Source: Chlamydiales bacterium (lineage in GTDB: Bacteria > Chlamydiota > Chlamydiia > Chlamydiales > Simkaniaceae). From it: 64,000 nt of DNA. A program made the position numbers and the translations under genes. The notes under the pieces are model-generated. The model saw nothing but the letters and a program-made list of their open reading frames with translations, ran no database searches and had not been told where the DNA came from. The stretch spans positions 310,001 to 374,000 of the forward strand of contig JACKPR010000002.1 of the NCBI GenBank assembly GCA_024233395.1, read 5' to 3'. Numbering within the stretch: the first letter of the stretch is position 1; each line of letters opens with the position of its first letter. This document shows positions 61,145 through 64,000 of this stretch, in pieces.

Positions 61145-63115
61145 ATGACTGTTAAGCGACTGATATTTAGCATCTTATTTATTTCTTTTTTAACCTTAGC
61201 TGAAGCCAAACCCCCAGAACTGACGCCTCATACGACCCACAAAAAAGCTGAGGAAATTTTCAAAAATCATGTCTCTCACAAAGAGCTTAATCAAGAAATT
61301 GCCTCCCGAGCCCTCAAAAATTACTTAGAGGAGCTAGATCCCACAAAAACCTATTTTCTCGCCTCTGAGATCGCTTTATGGGAATCTCCTAAGGATGAGC
61401 TCTTAGAGGGCCTAATTAGCGATTATAAGAAGGAAAATTTTGAGCCCTACGAGGAGATCTACCAGGTCATGATCGATGCGATTAAAAGGCGAAATATCCT
61501 CGAAAAGAAAATTGCGGCACTTCCCCTTCCTGAAAACGCTAAAGCCTCTGATTTTAAGGATATTACATGGGCAAAAGACGAAAAAGAACTTGAAAGCCGA
61601 CTTCTCAAACTCCGGGCCCTCCAACTCGAAACTGCCGATCAGCTTGAAATCGACTCAAAAGAGCAATTTATGCAACGCCTTACCAAAAGACGTGTTAGCC
61701 GTGAGGATGAGGTCGTTCAAGGGGGAAAGAAGAAGCTTCAGAAACAACAGATGTTAGCCTATTTTTTGAAAAGCCTTAGCAGTGCACTAGATTCACATAC
61801 GGTTTATTTCACACCTCAAGAAGCTAATCAATTTATGGTCCAGGTTCAGCAACGTCTTTTTGGTATTGGAGCACAGCTTAGAGATGATCTCACAGGCTTT
61901 ACCCTTGTTCGCCTTCTCGAAGGAGGCCCAGCTCTACGAGATGGTCAATTAAAAGCTGGAGATAAAATTATTGCTGTGAACCATGAACCTGTTGCTGGAA
62001 TGGATATCATTGAAGCAGTAGATCTTATTCGTGGCCCGAAAGGAACAGCTGTAGGATTAACGATTCTTCGAGAATCAGGTGAAGGTAAAGAGAAAAAAAC
62101 TGAGAAATTTGATACCGAAGTTATTCGTGATGAAATTGTGCTAAAAGAAACCCGTTTTGAAGTGGAGAAAATTCCGTTTGGCGATGGCATTATTGCCCAT
62201 CTCCGGCTCTTTTCGTTTTATCAAGATCCTAATGACTCCTCTGCCTCAGATCTAAAAAAAGCAATCGAAGAGTTCAAAAAAAATGAGAAACTTCTTGGAA
62301 TTGTTTTAGACCTTCGTGGAAATGCTGGAGGCCTTCTTCCTCAAGCTGTTGCTGTAACAGGCCTTTTTATAAAAAAAGGAGTCGTTGTTTCTGTAAAAGA
62401 TAGTGAAGGAAATATTCAACATCTTCGAAATTTTGATGGAACATTGACATGGGATGGCCCTCTGATTGTCTTAACCAATAAAGGAAGCGCCTCTGCTGCA
62501 GAAATTGTAGCACAAACATTGAAAGATTATGGTCGTGCTTTACTTGTTGGCGATCCCTACACATGGGGAAAAGGATCTTACCAGCTCTTCACACTTGAAG
62601 GGGGGAATGTCAATAAAATCAATCCTCAAGGGGAATATAAAGTCACGAGAGGTCTATATTACACTGTTTCTGGAAAAAGCCCTCAACTTACAGGAACAAA
62701 AGTTGATATTGAAATTCCCGGAGGACTTACAGAGCTAGAAATTGGTGAATCCTTTGCAAAGTTCCCTCTTGAAAATGATGAAATTGCCCCAAATTATGTG
62801 GACAACTTAGCAGATATTCATCCTTTTCATCGGGGTAAAATGATGCGCATGTACAAAAAGGATCAGCAAAAAAAACTCGACCTTTATGGATCCCACATTG
62901 AAATTTTAAGAAAAAATTCTACCTGTCGTATTGACCAAAACCGCAACTATCAAAACTTTTTGAAAGAGGTAAAAAAAGAAGAGTTTGATGCTGAAAGTAT
63001 GGAAAAGTATGGTCAAAATGATCTTCAGCTTGAAGAATCAATAAATGTCATGAAAGATTTAATCTTGATGGAACGCTTTCAAAAGGAACCACTACCAGCT
63101 GCTGCTGGCGGATAA
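61145..63115 (+). CDS. tsp: tail-specific (carboxy-terminal processing) protease
   Basis: Exported serine protease of the CtpA/Prc family, 656 residues. Signal peptide MTVKRLIFSILFISFLTLAE (cut near AEA-KPPEL). A helical N-terminal region, then a PDZ domain (about 240-315: IGAQLRDDLTGFTLVRLLEG, LKAGDKIIAVNHEPVAGM) and the peptidase S41 core, with Ser450 in KGSASAAEIV and Lys476 in DPYTWGKGSYQ as the Ser-Lys dyad. In Chlamydia Tsp (CT441) lies near gltX-euo but on the far side of the omcA/omcB genes. Here it sits between euo and gltX, and those cysteine-rich protein genes are not present in this interval. Confidence 0.95.
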   Translation: MTVKRLIFSILFISFLTLAEAKPPELTPHTTHKKAEEIFKNHVSHKELNQEIASRALKNYLEELDPTKTYFLASEIALWESPKDELLEGLISDYKKENFEPYEEIYQVMIDAIKRRNILEKKIAALPLPENAKASDFKDITWAKDEKELESRLLKLRALQLETADQLEIDSKEQFMQRLTKRRVSREDEVVQGGKKKLQKQQMLAYFLKSLSSALDSHTVYFTPQEANQFMVQVQQRLFGIGAQLRDDLTGFTLVRLLEGGPALRDGQLKAGDKIIAVNHEPVAGMDIIEAVDLIRGPKGTAVGLTILRESGEGKEKKTEKFDTEVIRDEIVLKETRFEVEKIPFGDGIIAHLRLFSFYQDPNDSSASDLKKAIEEFKKNEKLLGIVLDLRGNAGGLLPQAVAVTGLFIKKGVVVSVKDSEGNIQHLRNFDGTLTWDGPLIVLTNKGSASAAEIVAQTLKDYGRALLVGDPYTWGKGSYQLFTLEGGNVNKINPQGEYKVTRGLYYTVSGKSPQLTGTKVDIEIPGGLTELEIGESFAKFPLENDEIAPNYVDNLADIHPFHRGKMMRMYKKDQQKKLDLYGSHIEILRKNSTCRIDQNRNYQNFLKEVKKEEFDAESMEKYGQNDLQLEESINVMKDLILMERFQKEPLPAAAGG

Positions 63116-63164
63116 TTTGAAAAAAGGGTAGACTAGGTCTTTTTCATACAAATGAATGAGACAA

Positions 63165-64000
63165 ATGGAAGTACGGACACGCATCGCCCCTTCACCAACT
63201 GGTGACCCCCATGTAGGAACTCCTTACATGGCTCTTTTTAATTTGATTTTTGCAAGACATCACGGGGGGAAATTTCTCCTTCGGATTGAAGACACCGATC
63301 GCACACGATCTCGCCCAGAATACGAAGAGAGCATTTTTAAATCCCTTCAATGGCTCGGAATTCATTGGGATGAAGGTCCTGATATTGGGGGTCCTTACGG
63401 TCCTTATCGTCAATCAGAACGCACTGAGATCTATCGAGAATACTGCCAAAAACTTCTAGACGCTGGGCATGCCTATAAGTGCTTTGCAACTCCTGAAGAA
63501 CTCAAAGAAATGCGTGAACTCAGTGCTAAAATGGGGCAGCGGATGGGATATGATCGTCGCTATCGCAACCTTAGTCCTGCTGAAATCGAGCAGCGGGAAA
63601 AATCAGGGCAACCTTATGTGATTCGATTAAAAGTTCCTCTCACTGGAGAATGCACTTACGAAGATCTAACAAAAGGAAGAATCACTTGCCCATGGAGTGA
63701 TGTTGATGATCAAATTCTTCTTAAATCAGATGGGTTCCCTACCTATCATTTAGCCAATGTTGTCGATGATTACTTAATGAAAATCACTCATATCATCCGG
63801 GGAGATGAATGGATGGCATCAACTCCTAAACACGTTCTTCTTTATGACCTTTTTGGATGGGATAGGCCCAAATTTATGCACATGCCTCTCCTCCTTGGTG
63901 CAGATGGTAAAAAACTTTCAAAACGAAAAAACCCAACTTCGGTCTTTTATTACAAGGAAAGTGGTTATCTCCCCAAAGCTTTTGTAAATTTCTTGACGCT
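63165..64000 (+). CDS. gltX: glutamyl-tRNA synthetase, 3' end beyond window
   Basis: The frame from ATG 63165 is open to the window edge (278 codons). [20 protein letters not shown] carries the HIGH-type motif (PHVG), then [20 protein letters not shown], and [17 protein letters not shown] is the KMSKS-type loop. Class I GluRS; in organisms lacking GlnRS it also charges tRNA-Gln for the amidotransferase route, as in chlamydiae. It follows tsp by 49 bases, with a weak hairpin between. Order euo, tsp, gltX compared with CT446-CT445. Confidence 0.95.
   Translation, partial: MEVRTRIAPSPTGDPHVGTPYMALFNLIFARHHGGKFLLRIEDTDRTRSRPEYEESIFKSLQWLGIHWDEGPDIGGPYGPYRQSERTEIYREYCQKLLDAGHAYKCFATPEELKEMRELSAKMGQRMGYDRRYRNLSPAEIEQREKSGQPYVIRLKVPLTGECTYEDLTKGRITCPWSDVDDQILLKSDGFPTYHLANVVDDYLMKITHIIRGDEWMASTPKHVLLYDLFGWDRPKFMHMPLLLGADGKKLSKRKNPTSVFYYKESGYLPKAFVNFLT

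Noticed and set aside
63116..63164. GAAAAA...TTTTTC hairpin between tsp and gltX
   Set aside because: The stem is only about six A-T pairs with a poorly paired middle; too weak to call a terminator.

Overview
The window is a contiguous piece of a chlamydial chromosome, almost certainly from a member of the Chlamydiales outside the Chlamydiaceae (an environmental or Simkania/Rhabdochlamydia/Parachlamydia-like lineage; the family cannot be fixed from sequence reading alone). Evidence: EUO, the chlamydial late-gene repressor, lies beside recJ and near gltX; secD and secF are fused; UhpC, a Mip-like FKBP, RsbW, and the fmt-lpxA-fabZ-lpxC-lnt cluster downstream of the S10/spc/alpha ribosomal cluster all follow gene orders remembered from Chlamydia trachomatis. 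The DNA is AT-rich and the encoded tRNA-Leu lacks CCA.

Layout. 1-0.9 kb: a hydrolase cut by the window edge and tRNA-Leu(TAA). 1-15.3 kb: a minus-strand block with a charged hypothetical protein, gapA, then the ribosomal superoperon from rplC to rplQ including secY and rpoA, closed by a strong terminator at 3.13-3.16 kb. 15.4-18.1 kb: four lineage-specific genes for small or hydrophobic proteins at the position where C. trachomatis carries the inclusion-membrane gene CT529/Cap1. 18.2-23.9 kb: fmt, lipid A genes, lnt, a DoxX-family protein. 24-28.3 kb: an RsmB-like methyltransferase, a SurA-like exported protein, rsmA/ksgA, and a D,D-carboxypeptidase overlapping rsmA tail to tail. 28.6-31.3 kb: a hypothetical protein, an OppA-type lipoprotein, and Dps behind a perfect dyad. 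31.3-32.9 kb: an unusual locus of duplicated two-helix membrane proteins, a secreted partner, and gene relics. 32.9-40 kb: rsbW, LptE-like, BamD-like, dnaE, uhpC (minus strand). 40-46.4 kb: hypothetical, hisS, aspS, mip, tspO, trmL, DUF2905, trxA. 46.5-51.8 kb: an HTH regulator with a candidate operator, then plsC, cmk, cdsA, uppS and purA, with two palindromic repeat elements between cmk and cdsA. 52-64 kb: secDF, recJ, rlmD, a secreted repeat protein, euo, tsp and gltX (cut by the right edge).

How the genes fit together. Most of the window is housekeeping: translation (ribosomal proteins, HisRS, AspRS, GltX, tRNA/rRNA methyltransferases, formyltransferase), envelope biogenesis (LpxACD-type steps, lipoprotein acylation, BamD/LptE/SurA-like assembly factors, UppS, CdsA, PlsC, DacF), secretion (SecY, SecDF), host sugar-phosphate import (UhpC), and developmental control (EUO, RsbW, Tsp). 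Compared with C. trachomatis the lnt end of one block (CT504-CT534) abuts the dacF end of another (CT551-CT539), so blocks have been rearranged or inverted.

The least ordinary parts are: the 31.3-32.9 kb module locus with its relics; the recJ-rlmD junction, where the RlmD TRAM domain is encoded upstream of any usual start codon in the -1 frame of recJ; three families of long palindromic repeats, one of which supplies the gapA stop codon; several promoters so close to start codons that the mRNAs would be leaderless; and EUO seen as a tandem duplication of one DNA-binding unit. Coordinates of starts were adjusted where Shine-Dalgarno sequence, overlap or homology argued against the longest reading frame.
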